This document shows positions 43,818 through 52,281 of a DNA stretch of 59,314 nucleotides, piece after piece (the stretch's first letter is position 1; each line of letters opens with the position of its first letter). The notes under the pieces were generated by a model. The model did not search any database, was not told where the DNA came from, and saw nothing but the letters and a program-made list of their open reading frames with translations. The position numbers were made by a program, and so were the translations under genes. Source of the stretch: an uncultured Pseudomonadota bacterium (lineage in GTDB: Bacteria > Myxococcota_A > UBA796 > SXON01); assembly GCA_903844155.1 (NCBI GenBank), contig CAIMSU010000125.1, positions 1-59,314 of the forward strand. The letters run 5' to 3'.

Positions 43818-45527
43818 ATGACCATCGACCTCGATACCCCCCTCGACCAGATCAGCGCTGACGACTTCAAGATGTTCTTCGACGAGTTCCTCAACGACCG
43901 ATCGGTCCGCGAGCAGAGCGTCGTCAAGGGCACGGTCATCGAGATCGGCGAGGACCTGGTCACCGTCGACATCGGGTACAAGGCCGAAGGCGCCATCAAG
44001 AAGTCCGAGTTCATCAATGAAGCGGGCGAGTTGACCGTCAAGATCGGCGACGTGGTCGAGGTCTACCTCGACGCGATGAGCGAGGAGGACGGCCTCCTGG
44101 AATTGTCCAAGGAGAAGGCTGATCTCATGCGTGCATGGGACGAGATCTCCAAGGCCGTCGAGAAGGACGAGACCGTCAAGGGCGCCATCATCGGCCGCGT
44201 GAAGGGCGGCCTCGCCGTCGACATCGGCGTCAAGGCGTTCCTCCCCGGCTCGCAGGTCGACCTGCGCCCGGTCAAGAACCTCGACCGCCTCATCGGCGAG
44301 ACGCACGAGTTCAAGATCATCAAGTTCAACAAGAAGCGCGGCAACATCGTGCTCTCTCGCCGGGTGCTGCTCGAGCGCGACCGCGAGGACAAGAAGAGCG
44401 AGACGCTCAAGAGCCTCAAGGTGCACGCCATCATGCTCGGCACCATCAAGAACATCACGGACTACGGCGCGTTCGTGGACCTCGGCGGCATCGACGGCCT
44501 GCTGCACATCACCGACATGTCCTACGGGCGCATCACGCACCCCTCCGAGATGTTCGAGGTCGGCCAGCAGATCGAGGTCAAGGTGCTCAAGTACGACGAG
44601 GACAGCCAGCGCGTCTCCCTCGGCTACAAGCAGATCCGGCCCGACCCCTGGGACGACGCCGAGTACAAGTACCCGGTCGGCGCCATCGTGCGCGGCAAGG
44701 TCGTCAGCATCGTCGACTACGGCGCGTTCGTGGAGCTGGAGGACGGCATCGAGGGCCTCGTCCACATCAGCGAGATGACCTGGAACAAGCGGGTCAAGAA
44801 CCCGTCCAAGCTCGTCAACCAGAGCGATCTGGTCGAGGCCATGGTGCTCGGCATCGATCTGGAGAACCGCCGCATCTCCCTCGGTATGCGCCAGCTTGAG
44901 GCGAACCCCTGGAAGGCGATCAGCGACAAGTACCCGGTCGGCACCATCGTGCGCGGCAAGGTCCGCAACATCACCGACTTCGGCATCTTCATCGGCATCG
45001 AAGAGGGCATCGACGGCCTCGTGCACATCAGCGACATGAGCTGGGGCCAGCGCGTCCGCCACCCGTCCGAGCGCTTCAACAAGGGCGACGAGGTCGAGGC
45101 GCGCGTGCTCAACGTGGACGTCGAGAACGAACGCTTCTCGCTCTCGATCAAGGCCTTGAGCGAGGATCCGTGGCTCGGCGTGCAGGGCCGCTATTACCTC
45201 GGCCAGGTCATCGCCGGAAAGGTCGTTCACAAGGCCGACTTTGGCGTGTTCGTGGAGCTGGAGGACGGCATCGAGGGCCTCGTCCACTACAGCGAGCTCA
45301 TCAACAACGCCGGCGACTGGCAGGCTGCGTACCCCGATGGTCAGGCGATCAACGCCGAGATCATCAACATCGACACGCACGACCGCAAGGTCTCGCTCTC
45401 CGAGCGCGGCGCGGTTGATCGCGCGGGCGGCGGCGACGTGAAGGAGATCCTCCGCAAGCAGGGTGACTCCTCCGCGCGCCTCGGCGACATCATGGGCGAC
45501 CTGTCGCGGCGGATGCGGGACCGCTAG
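43818..45527 (+). CDS. rpsA: 30S ribosomal protein S1
   Basis: A 569-aa ribosomal protein S1, which binds mRNA and helps structured or leadered messages onto the 30S subunit. Six S1 (OB-fold) domains can be seen, at about 35-100, 117-185, 200-270, 287-355, 372-442 and 458-530; the central ones share GAFVELEDGIEGLVHISE-like cores. Domain 2 has the altered pattern GLAVDIGVKAFLPGS typical of S1. Follows cmk with about 200 nt of leader; the ATG lacks a strong Shine-Dalgarno. Confidence 0.95.
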   Translation: MTIDLDTPLDQISADDFKMFFDEFLNDRSVREQSVVKGTVIEIGEDLVTVDIGYKAEGAIKKSEFINEAGELTVKIGDVVEVYLDAMSEEDGLLELSKEKADLMRAWDEISKAVEKDETVKGAIIGRVKGGLAVDIGVKAFLPGSQVDLRPVKNLDRLIGETHEFKIIKFNKKRGNIVLSRRVLLERDREDKKSETLKSLKVHAIMLGTIKNITDYGAFVDLGGIDGLLHITDMSYGRITHPSEMFEVGQQIEVKVLKYDEDSQRVSLGYKQIRPDPWDDAEYKYPVGAIVRGKVVSIVDYGAFVELEDGIEGLVHISEMTWNKRVKNPSKLVNQSDLVEAMVLGIDLENRRISLGMRQLEANPWKAISDKYPVGTIVRGKVRNITDFGIFIGIEEGIDGLVHISDMSWGQRVRHPSERFNKGDEVEARVLNVDVENERFSLSIKALSEDPWLGVQGRYYLGQVIAGKVVHKADFGVFVELEDGIEGLVHYSELINNAGDWQAAYPDGQAINAEIINIDTHDRKVSLSERGAVDRAGGGDVKEILRKQGDSSARLGDIMGDLSRRMRDR

Positions 45528-45809
45528 GACTCATCCTCGCGGATTTCGCCGGCTGATCGGTCGCTCCCGCTTCCTTTGGCGCGGGCGCTCGGTCGGGCAG
45601 TGGTGAGCTTCGGGCATGAGCCTGGAGCCTCCGGAGCGCGCGTGGCGGGGCACGGGCCGGTTCGGGCGTGAATCCGAGCCGGCTTCCGTGCTTTTCAGGC
45701 CATGCTCACACTGGGCCAGCCGTACCACTTCAGCGTCCGTCGAAAGTGGTAGGTGCTGTGGATAAGGTGGGTGGCGACGTGCGCGGGCGGGGAGGGGTAG
45801 GCTTTGGGG
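45528..45809. other. Non-coding stretch downstream of rpsA
   Basis: No gene is seen. It contains a perfect 8-bp hairpin TACCACTT/AAGTGGTA (45723-45730 with 45744-45751, 13-nt loop) and looser GC-rich inverted repeats near 45570-45600 that could end rpsA transcription. Confidence 0.4.
45798..45803 (+). promoter_or_regulatory. -10-like box TAGGCT with 13-codon leader ORF
   Basis: TA 12 nt before an ATG at 45810 that opens a 13-codon frame (MSVLRRPSGPLRE), stopping at 45851 and overlapping the GTG of the next gene by 8 nt. It could be a leaderless coupling ORF or just a short 5' UTR. Confidence 0.3.
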
Positions 45810-45843
45810 ATGAGCGTCTTGCGTCGCCCGTCCGGGCCTCTCC

Positions 45844-46179
45844 GTGAGTGATCTCGTTCGCTGGCAGGGGCGTGCCGCCCGCTCGTTGCTCGTCGCCGTG
45901 CTGTTGCCGTCCGGGATTTTCGTGGCCGGGGGCGCCCTCCGCCTCGTCTGCATCGCCGAGGTCGGGCGACTGCCGGTCGGGGCATGGGCCGACGCATTCT
46001 CGGTGGGTGCGCTCGTTGGGGCAACGCTCGCAACGTCCGCACCCATCGTGGGCGTTGTACCTGGGGTGATGGCGCTCGGTCATGTGCGCCCCGGATCGCC
46101 GGAACTGCTCGGTGGCTTTCTCGTCATCGTCGCTTTTCTGGCTTCCGTCGCCTTCTTCATGTTCTGGTCGTGCCGGTGA
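45844..46179 (+). CDS. Small membrane protein ending FFMFWSCR
   Basis: A 111-aa protein from GTG 45844 with three hydrophobic segments. It ends in FFMFWSCR, exactly as does the downstream protein at 46332, and both share the pattern of a Gly-rich middle helix followed by a short basic/acidic loop. They are tandem paralogues. Function unknown; no domain recognised. Confidence 0.55.
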   Translation: MSDLVRWQGRAARSLLVAVLLPSGIFVAGGALRLVCIAEVGRLPVGAWADAFSVGALVGATLATSAPIVGVVPGVMALGHVRPGSPELLGGFLVIVAFLASVAFFMFWSCR

Positions 46180-46331
46180 TCGGGCTCTTCTGGGCAGGGA
46201 TCCTGATCGAGTTGAATTTCGGCCCAACGCCCGTCCCGGTCGGCGAGGATGACTGAGCTGAGTCCGAGGAATCTCGGTCCGCTCCCGAGCGTGCGGGCGT
46301 TGGGGCTGCTCCCGACGTTGGACCATGCGTC

Positions 46332-46670
46332 TTGACCGACGTGCCCTCGGACCCTGCCGCCCGCGCGAAGTCGCTGGTCGTCTGGGCGTGGACGGTGCCG
46401 CTGGTCATGGCGCCTGCGGGACTCGTCATGGCGACGCTCGGATTCATGGTGTTGTACCCGCCTGCTCCGACGGTTCAGGTCCTGGTGGGTTGGTCGATGA
46501 TGGTCGTCGGCGGGCTTGCGGTCCCGCTTGCCCCGGTGGCCGGCGTCATCCTCGGGGTGATGGCGGTCGGCGAGGCCCCGAAGGGTGCGCGAGGGGTTGT
46601 CGGGACCGCGGTCGTCGCGATCATCCTCTGCGTCGCCGTCCCCTTCTTCATGTTCTGGTCGTGCCGCTGA
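46332..46670 (+). CDS. Small membrane protein ending FFMFWSCR (paralogue)
   Basis: A 112-aa protein from TTG 46332 (GTG 46341 possible) with three hydrophobic segments. Shared features with the preceding gene are VGVI/VPGVMA-type glycine spacing before the last loop, and an identical FFMFWSCR end. The gap between the two genes is 152 nt with no strong promoter. Function unknown. Confidence 0.5.
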   Translation: MTDVPSDPAARAKSLVVWAWTVPLVMAPAGLVMATLGFMVLYPPAPTVQVLVGWSMMVVGGLAVPLAPVAGVILGVMAVGEAPKGARGVVGTAVVAIILCVAVPFFMFWSCR

Positions 46671-46984
46671 GGCGCCGGGACTTCGGAGGATCGTTTCGCA
46701 CGAGGAACCCCGTCGACCGCCCTCTTCCTGCGGCCAGACATGCCTCAAATGTCGGCTTTCGCGTTCAGACAGGGGTGAAAAGTCGTCGTCGGTCCGGCGG
46801 GCGGGACCGGACGGGCGGCCAGCTGCCGGACGCCGATGTCTCTCGCGCAGAGCCGCGAGATTATCGGCGTTCCCTGGTGGCGTGCCACGGCCACGCCTCC
46901 GAAGACGAGCGGGACCGCGGCTGTTCGGGGCGGCGGGCGACTTTTGACCCTCCTCAGGAACTCGATCGCGACTTTTGACGCCTG
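46671..46984. other. Non-coding stretch with a 23-nt direct repeat
   Basis: No gene is seen. Two imperfect direct repeats, GCGACTTTTGAC...TCAGGA, lie at 46937-46959 and 46968-46990, 31 nt apart; the second runs into the end of the Uma2 gene. A GGTCC/GGACC hairpin lies near 46792-46815. Confidence 0.4.
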
Positions 46985-47587
46985 TCAGGAGGCCGCCACC
47001 GCCCCCGGCGCCGGATGTGGCGCCGCCCCAAACCTCACCCCCTCGTAAACCTCCGCAACATCGAGCACCACGTCGATCCCGGGCACCCGGATCATGCCAC
47101 TCACGGCGTCCGTGATCGTCCAGGTAGCGTCGGGGTTTCGGCTCACGACGGTGATCGCCTGCGCGCACGAGTCGATGAGCACCACGGCCTGGACGGACGC
47201 TCGGTGCCGGTAGTGCTCCAGCTTTTCGCCGCGGTCGGAGCCGGCGGTGCTGTCGGAGAGGACCTCGACGAGGACGGTGGGATTGAGGAGGGTTTCGGGC
47301 GTGGTTGGCGCGAATTCTTGTTCGCCGCACGCAATCACGATGTCCGGGTACGCGTAGAGGCCGGTCTCGTCGATGGCGACGCGCAGATCTGCGACGTAGG
47401 CTCTGCATCGGTCCCGCAGCGCGAGGCGGAGGAGAAAATGCGCGTTCGATACGAGCGCTCCGTGCTCGGGGGACGCCGCTGCCATCGCGATGATCTCCCC
47501 GTTCACGATTTCATGGCGTCCCTCATGGGTGCGATCGTATTCGAGGTACTCGGCCTGGGTGACGAGGGCGGCTTTCGGACCTTTCAC
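46985..47587 (-). CDS. Uma2 (DUF820)-family restriction-endonuclease-like protein
   Basis: A 200-aa protein starting from GTG 47587. It shows the Uma2 pattern: HEIVNGEIIAM, AYPDIVIAC (catalytic Asp), LVEVLSDST and KLEHYRH. The fold is PD-(D/E)xK nuclease-like, but the family's function is unclear; such genes are often mobile and multicopy. It has its own -10-like TACGTC (TA 12 nt from the GTG). Confidence 0.75.
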   Translation of the reverse strand: MKGPKAALVTQAEYLEYDRTHEGRHEIVNGEIIAMAAASPEHGALVSNAHFLLRLALRDRCRAYVADLRVAIDETGLYAYPDIVIACGEQEFAPTTPETLLNPTVLVEVLSDSTAGSDRGEKLEHYRHRASVQAVVLIDSCAQAITVVSRNPDATWTITDAVSGMIRVPGIDVVLDVAEVYEGVRFGAAPHPAPGAVAAS

Positions 47588-47593
47588 GGTGTG

Positions 47594-47599
47594 GACGTA
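47594..47599 (-). promoter_or_regulatory. -10-like box TACGTC
   Basis: TA exactly 12 nt before the GTG at 47587. Confidence 0.45.
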
Positions 47600-47614
47600 A
47601 CGCAGGTCCGAGGC

Positions 47615-48154
47615 TCAACCGGCGTGGTCGCGCCACGCCTGAAACCAAGCCTGCTCCTCCGCCAACAATTCGCGCCAGGGCACCCCATCGTCTTGGTGCT
47701 CGCCGCAGGGCGTGAACGTGGTGTAGCCAGCGTAGTCCGGCGTTGTATCGGGATCGTGACCGGGCGAAGGCGGCGGGACGAGCGCTTCGCCGCGATTACC
47801 GAGCCGTAGCGGGTGCAGCCAGCAGGCGAGCGGCTTCCAGGTCCACGGGGGCTGGCCGGCGATCTCGGCGGCGGTCTGGAGCGAGCAGCGGCCGTCCGAC
47901 AACGCGAAAACACAGCGCGTATCGGTGAAGTGGGCGGGTCGATGCCGGTAGACGTGCGAGCGCGTTGCTGTCTTGCGCGCGCCGGTCCTGCCGACGATCA
48001 TGACCCTGGGAAGCTGTGAAAATGCGGTGGGGACGCTGCGGATCGCCTCCCGCACGCGTAGCTCGTCATCGCCAGTGAGCCAGACGCCGTCGTGGCAGCA
48101 GAGCGCTTCGCAGACGGCGAGATCGCAGCGACGGAGGCGGACTTCTGGAGACAC
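47615..48154 (-). CDS. DUF3109-like cysteine-rich protein
   Basis: A 179-aa protein. Cys pattern: RRCDLAVCEALCCHDG, then RCVFALSDGRCSL and WKPLACWLHPLRL, resembling DUF3109/YkgJ-type proteins thought to bind iron or zinc. The start at GTG 48154 is favoured over an ATG 19 codons upstream because a TAGACT box lies 11 nt before it. It lies 27 nt upstream of the Uma2 gene on the same strand. Confidence 0.6.
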   Translation of the reverse strand: MSPEVRLRRCDLAVCEALCCHDGVWLTGDDELRVREAIRSVPTAFSQLPRVMIVGRTGARKTATRSHVYRHRPAHFTDTRCVFALSDGRCSLQTAAEIAGQPPWTWKPLACWLHPLRLGNRGEALVPPPSPGHDPDTTPDYAGYTTFTPCGEHQDDGVPWRELLAEEQAWFQAWRDHAG

Positions 48155-48159
48155 GAAGC

Positions 48160-48165
48160 AGTCTA
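48160..48165 (-). promoter_or_regulatory. -10-like box TAGACT
   Basis: TA 11 nt before the GTG at 48154. Confidence 0.4.
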
Positions 48166-48246
48166 AGCCGGGCCGGGCGTCGACGGCGCTGCGCCGGGGT
48201 CGGCGGCCCAAAGTTCGCGACGCGACACCTGATCGGTGAAAAGGTT

Positions 48247-48339
48247 CACGGAGAGGCGCGGAGCCGCAGCGTAGAGGGCGGAGTTGACGAGGGCCCCGTT
48301 CCGCGCCGTCCTCTCTGTGCGCCTCGGCGGCTCTGCGTG
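48247..48339. repeat. Imperfect 30-nt inverted repeat
   Basis: Arms at about 48247-48276 and 48311-48339 pair imperfectly (about three quarters of positions). The arms consist of CGCAGAG/GCGGAG-type units. No gene lies in 48155-48667 apart from these repeats and the MBOAT leader. Confidence 0.45.
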
Positions 48340-48414
48340 CGGTCCTCTTCTGCTTTCAACCTGCGGTGTTGACCGGGATCGTCACAATGCTCGGGGTGCA
48401 ATTCATCACGCGAT

Positions 48415-48480
48415 GATATGAAATGCGGGATGAACATCGTCACGGTGTGATATGTAATGCAGGATGACGATTGTAACGGG
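48415..48480. repeat. Family B intergenic repeat, two tandem units
   Basis: Two 32-34 nt units beginning GATATGAAATGCGGGATGA (48415-48448) and GATATGTAATGCAGGATGA (48449-48480). A reverse-complement copy of the core occurs at 55804-55829. Confidence 0.6.
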
Positions 48481-48556
48481 GGCCGGACGAGCGAAGGCTG
48501 CGGTTGGCCCCGATGGAGAGAGCGTGGGGGTAAAGCGGCGTTCCATGCGGAACCTT

Positions 48557-48562
48557 TAGCGG
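48557..48562 (+). promoter_or_regulatory. -10-like box TAGCGG
   Basis: TA 11 nt before an ATG at 48568 that opens a six-codon frame (MVASRP). It would give the MBOAT gene a leader of about 100 nt. Confidence 0.3.
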
Positions 48563-48667
48563 CCGGGATGGTAGCAAGCCGCCCGTAGGACGATCAAGGA
48601 CCCGAGCGGACCGGCCTCGCGCGGTCCGTCTACGGCGGTGGGGCGCAAGCGCGCTAAGGGACGCGGG

Positions 48668-50008
48668 GTGCTGTTCAACTCGCTCGTGTTCGTCGGGTTC
48701 ATGGCGGTCGTGTGGCCGGCGTACCTGTTGGCGCCGGCGGTGTTGAGAAAGTACGTGTTGCTGGCGGCATCGCTCGGATTTTATGGCTGGTGGAGCCTGC
48801 GGTTTTTGGGCCTGCTGTTGGCCACGAGCACGCTCGACTGGGCCGTCGGACGGGCGATGGGGCGGTGGCCGGCGAGCGCTCGCCGGCTCGCGGCAGTGTC
48901 GATCACGGCAAACCTCGCGGTGCTCGGGGTGTTCAAATACTACAACTTCTTCGCCGGGCAATTCGCGTTGCCGGCGCTCGCGGTGGTGTTGCCGCCGGGC
49001 ATCTCGTTCTACACCTTCCAGGCCATCGGCACGACCGTCGACGTGGCGCAGGGCCGCTTCAAGCCCATCCGTCGCCTCGACGACTTCCTTCTTTTCATCA
49101 GCTTTTTCCCGCATCTCGTCGCCGGGCCGATCCAGCGCGCTTCAACCCTCGCCCCGCAGCTCGCCCACCCCCGCCGGCCGACCAGCCTCGAGGTCTCCGA
49201 AGGCCTCGTGCTCATCGCCTGGGGGGCGTTCAAGAAGGTCGTGGTGGCCGACAACCTGGCGCCGCTCGTGGCCGCGGGGTTCGACGTCAAGGGGCCGAGC
49301 GGCTTTGACGTCGCGCTCTCGGCCTACGCGTTCACCCTGCAAATCTACGGCGACTTCTCGGGCTATTCGGACATGGCGCGCGGGCTTGCGAGGTTGTTTG
49401 GGGTGCAGTTGATCCAGAATTTCGACGTGCCACTGTACGCGGGCAGTCCGCGAGAGCTGTGGCATCGGTGGCACATCTCGCTGTCGAATTGGCTTCGCGA
49501 CTACGTTTATCTGCCCCTTGGCGGCTCGCGGCGGGGCATCGCGGCGCTCAACCTCATCGTCACCATGCTGCTCGGCGGGCTCTGGCATGGTGCAAACTGG
49601 ACTTTTGTGGTGTGGGGCGCGTGGCATGGTGTCGCCCTCGCGGCGCAGCGGCTACTCGGAAACCCCGAACCAAAGGGCCTTGTTCGCCTGCTGACGACGC
49701 CGCTGATGTTCCACTACACGGTGCTCGGCTTTGTCATCTTCCGCGTCGCCCACGTCGCGGACCTGGGGCCGCTCTGGGATGCTGCCTATGTGAACCCATT
49801 CCCGACGACCGGCCTCGATTATCAGCACCTCCGCCTTTTCGGCGTGCTTACCGCACCAATGGCGCTGCTCGACGCGTGGCTCTATCTCCGGAAGGACGTC
49901 CTCCTCCTCCCCTCGGCCGTTCAGCCGCTCCTCGCCGCCGCCTCGCTCGCGGCGGTGCTCGTCCTGGGCGCTTCTACCGCCCACTCGTTCATCTACTTCC
50001 AATTCTGA
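48668..50008 (+). CDS. MBOAT-family O-acyltransferase (AlgI-like)
   Basis: A 446-aa polytopic membrane enzyme. GTG 48668 gives LFNSLVF, the family's usual beginning, and is preceded by AAGGGA at good spacing; an earlier GTG at 48638 adds ten basic residues. The active-site His is in LLGGLWHGANWTFVVWG (about residue 307), and SFYTFQAIG and LWHRWHISLSNWLRDYVY are family blocks. It would move an acyl group across the membrane to a surface polysaccharide. It is coupled to the SGNH-like gene by TGATG. Confidence 0.85.
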   Translation: MLFNSLVFVGFMAVVWPAYLLAPAVLRKYVLLAASLGFYGWWSLRFLGLLLATSTLDWAVGRAMGRWPASARRLAAVSITANLAVLGVFKYYNFFAGQFALPALAVVLPPGISFYTFQAIGTTVDVAQGRFKPIRRLDDFLLFISFFPHLVAGPIQRASTLAPQLAHPRRPTSLEVSEGLVLIAWGAFKKVVVADNLAPLVAAGFDVKGPSGFDVALSAYAFTLQIYGDFSGYSDMARGLARLFGVQLIQNFDVPLYAGSPRELWHRWHISLSNWLRDYVYLPLGGSRRGIAALNLIVTMLLGGLWHGANWTFVVWGAWHGVALAAQRLLGNPEPKGLVRLLTTPLMFHYTVLGFVIFRVAHVADLGPLWDAAYVNPFPTTGLDYQHLRLFGVLTAPMALLDAWLYLRKDVLLLPSAVQPLLAAASLAAVLVLGASTAHSFIYFQF

Positions 50009-51018
50009 TGCCTGAACCGACCGTTTCCACCCCCACGTTCGCGTCCGGTGCGCCCGATCCGCATGAGGCGGATCGGGCGCGGCCTGGCGCGCGCACCCCA
50101 CGGTTGCGCTGGATGATCGCGGTCTTCGCCCTGGGTCTCGTGCTTCTCCACCAGGCCATCCGCCTCGTCCCCCTCCCGCCCTCGCTGGCGGACACGATCG
50201 CGCGCGTCCACGCGACGCCCGGCGACGATGTCGTCATCCTCGGAACCTGCCTTGCATCGCAGGAATTGAGCGAGAAACGGATGGAGGCGGCCTGGGGCGG
50301 TGGGGCGGTCGACGGGCTCGGGATGGCCGGGACCGGTCCGATGGACTGGGCGCTGGCGGTGAAGAACGAATTGCCGGCAGGCATCGAGCACGTCGTCGTC
50401 GCATTCGTGGCGGGTGACCTCCAGAATGGCGTGCCGCCCTGGGAGAGTCGGACGCCGGAATTGATGCGTGCGACTGACGTGCCGGCGGTATGGGAGAGCT
50501 GCGACAGCCGGCTGAGACCGGGGAGTGGCTCGGCGGCCGAGAACGCGATCCGTTGTCGCGTCGACGTCACGCTGCTGTACGCTCTGCCGGCGTATCGCTA
50601 CCGTGGATTCGTAGCCGCAGAGGTGTGGAACTGGCTGGGTGCCCAGACATTGGGGGGCGAGAAGACCATCGGCGGACGAGCGAAGGCCGGGTCGTTGGAC
50701 GACCTGCGGTTGACGGCGCCGACGCCGGCGGAGGCGCTCCGGTGGCTGGAGCGGCTGGCTGACGCGGCCCGCGCGCGCGGCGTCACGCTGACGTTCCTGC
50801 AGATGCCGGTGCGGGCAGACGCGAGCGTCGGATTCATCGCCGCAGACCCGAATTTTCCGGCCCTCCCGGCCGACCTGAAGTCGCGTGGCGCGACCTACCA
50901 CGCCCTGCCGACGATCAACGCGGACTTGTTCGAGGACGAGCACCACGTCCGTCCCGAAGGCTCCGACGCCCTCTCCGACGCCGTCGGGGCCTGGCTGAAG
51001 CAGACCTGGCCGCGTTGA
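50008..51018 (+). CDS. SGNH-hydrolase-like partner of MBOAT
   Basis: A 336-aa protein with one N-terminal membrane helix (residues 34-52) and an extracytoplasmic domain resembling AlgJ/AlgX-type SGNH proteins that accept the acyl group from an MBOAT protein. The first block reads VVILGTCLASQ (Cys81) in place of GDS or GSS, so the usual serine is replaced by Thr-Cys unless another Ser acts. The last block EDEHHVRPEGSDALS retains the DxxH pair (Asp310, His313). Starts at ATG 50008 overlapping the MBOAT stop by 1 nt. Confidence 0.55.
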   Translation: MPEPTVSTPTFASGAPDPHEADRARPGARTPRLRWMIAVFALGLVLLHQAIRLVPLPPSLADTIARVHATPGDDVVILGTCLASQELSEKRMEAAWGGGAVDGLGMAGTGPMDWALAVKNELPAGIEHVVVAFVAGDLQNGVPPWESRTPELMRATDVPAVWESCDSRLRPGSGSAAENAIRCRVDVTLLYALPAYRYRGFVAAEVWNWLGAQTLGGEKTIGGRAKAGSLDDLRLTAPTPAEALRWLERLADAARARGVTLTFLQMPVRADASVGFIAADPNFPALPADLKSRGATYHALPTINADLFEDEHHVRPEGSDALSDAVGAWLKQTWPR

Positions 51019-51025
51019 AGGCGGG

Positions 51026-52165
51026 TTATTCCCAGCCGCGCTTGAGGTGGCGGGCGATGACGACGCGTTGCACCTGGTTCGTCCCCTCGACGATCTGCAT
51101 GACCTTCGCGTCACGCATCAGGCGTTCGACGGGGTATTCTCGCGTGTAGCCGTAGCCGCCGAGCACCTGCACGGCGTCCGTCGTCACGGCCATGCTGCAA
51201 TCTGTCGCCGCACACTTCGCCATGGCGGCGATGTGCGAAAAAGGCAGCTTGTTGTCCTTCAACCACGCGGCCTTGTGGGTGACCAACCGTGCCTGCTCGA
51301 TGCGGACAGCCATGTCCGCCAGCATGAACCCGACGGCCTGAAAGTCGATGATCGCCTGGTCAAACTGCTTGCGGGTGATCGCGTAGCGCCCGGCGCAGTC
51401 CATCGCGGCCTGCGAGATCCCCACGGCGGTCGCGGCGATGGTGATGCGGCCGGAGTCCAGCGCGCTCATGGCGACGGAAAAGCCGTTGCCCTCGGGTCCG
51501 ATCCGGTTGGCGACGGGCACGACGGCGTCTTCGAGGATCATCTCCACCGTCGGCGAGGCTCGGAGGCCCATCTTCTCCTCCTTTTTCCCGAAGCTGAGCC
51601 CGGGCGTGTCCTTTGCCACCAGGAACGCCGAGATTCCCTTGGGGCCGGGACCGCCGGTGCGAGCCATCACCACGTAGACGTCCGCGTAGCCGCCGTGGGT
51701 GATCCAGAACTTCGTGCCGTTCAGTCGGTAGTTCTCGCCATCACGCACCGCGGTCGTTCGCAGCGCGGAGGCGTCCGAGCCACTCCCGGGCTCGGACAGC
51801 GCGAAGGCGCCGAGCAATTCACCGGCTGCGAGGCCGGGCATCCACGTCGCCTTCTGCTCATCGTTGCCGAACTGCGCGAGGATCACCTGCGGGAGGCCCG
51901 AGACCGCCACGGAGACCGCATACGCCGGCGCGACCTTGGCGATCTCCTCGATCACCAGCGCGTACTCGACGTAGCCGAGCCCCAAACCGCCCCACTGCTC
52001 GGCGGTCTGGACACCACAGAGCCCTGCGGCGCCAAGCCGATGGAACAGCTCCTTGCGAAAATGCTCGCGTTCATCATCTTCTTTTACGGTGGAGGCGAGC
52101 TCGGCGAGCGATGTGGCGCGGGTAGCGTCGACGAGGGCTTTCTGGTCATCGGAGAGGGTGAACAT
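51026..52165 (-). CDS. Acyl-CoA dehydrogenase
   Basis: A 379-aa flavoprotein of the short/medium-chain acyl-CoA dehydrogenase type. Landmarks: [16 protein letters not shown] (FAD/substrate), [11 protein letters not shown], and [12 protein letters not shown] with the catalytic Glu near the end. It removes two hydrogens from acyl-CoA and passes electrons to ETF. It converges on the MBOAT/SGNH pair with an 7-nt gap. Start: ATG 52165, with TACCCG (TA 13 nt upstream). Confidence 0.9.
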   Translation of the reverse strand: MFTLSDDQKALVDATRATSLAELASTVKEDDEREHFRKELFHRLGAAGLCGVQTAEQWGGLGLGYVEYALVIEEIAKVAPAYAVSVAVSGLPQVILAQFGNDEQKATWMPGLAAGELLGAFALSEPGSGSDASALRTTAVRDGENYRLNGTKFWITHGGYADVYVVMARTGGPGPKGISAFLVAKDTPGLSFGKKEEKMGLRASPTVEMILEDAVVPVANRIGPEGNGFSVAMSALDSGRITIAATAVGISQAAMDCAGRYAITRKQFDQAIIDFQAVGFMLADMAVRIEQARLVTHKAAWLKDNKLPFSHIAAMAKCAATDCSMAVTTDAVQVLGGYGYTREYPVERLMRDAKVMQIVEGTNQVQRVVIARHLKRGWE

Positions 52166-52172
52166 GCCGGCG

Positions 52173-52178
52173 CGGGTA
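52173..52178 (-). promoter_or_regulatory. -10-like box TACCCG
   Basis: TA 13 nt before the ATG at 52165. Confidence 0.35.
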
Positions 52179-52267
52179 TCAAGGAACGAGGCTGGAGGCG
52201 GGAGGCTGGAGGTCTGAGCCCTCCGGCCTGATGCCTCCAGCATCCCACTCCTCCCCCCACTTTCGGA

Positions 52268-52273
52268 TAGCCT
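52268..52273 (+). promoter_or_regulatory. -10-like box TAGCCT
   Basis: TA 14 nt before the ATG at 52282; likely serves the five-gene operon that follows. Confidence 0.35.
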
Positions 52274-52281
52274 GCACCGGA

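Noticed and set aside
45000-45000. rRNA, tRNA or CRISPR genes
   Set aside because: No T-arm/GTTCRA pattern with matching stems, no rRNA-like stretch and no regularly spaced direct repeats were seen in the gene gaps.
43806-45380. A 524-codon open frame antisense to rpsA, and similar long antisense frames at 2575-4182 and 14537-17011
   Set aside because: High GC content keeps opposite frames open; these lack family motifs and lie fully inside well-supported genes.
46176-46256. A 26-codon frame starting GTG on the stop of the 111-aa membrane protein
   Set aside because: Very short, no signal or conservation evidence; may be chance.
48246-48443. A small gene in the gap before the MBOAT gene
   Set aside because: The frame consists of repeat sequence and has no recognisable start or family features.
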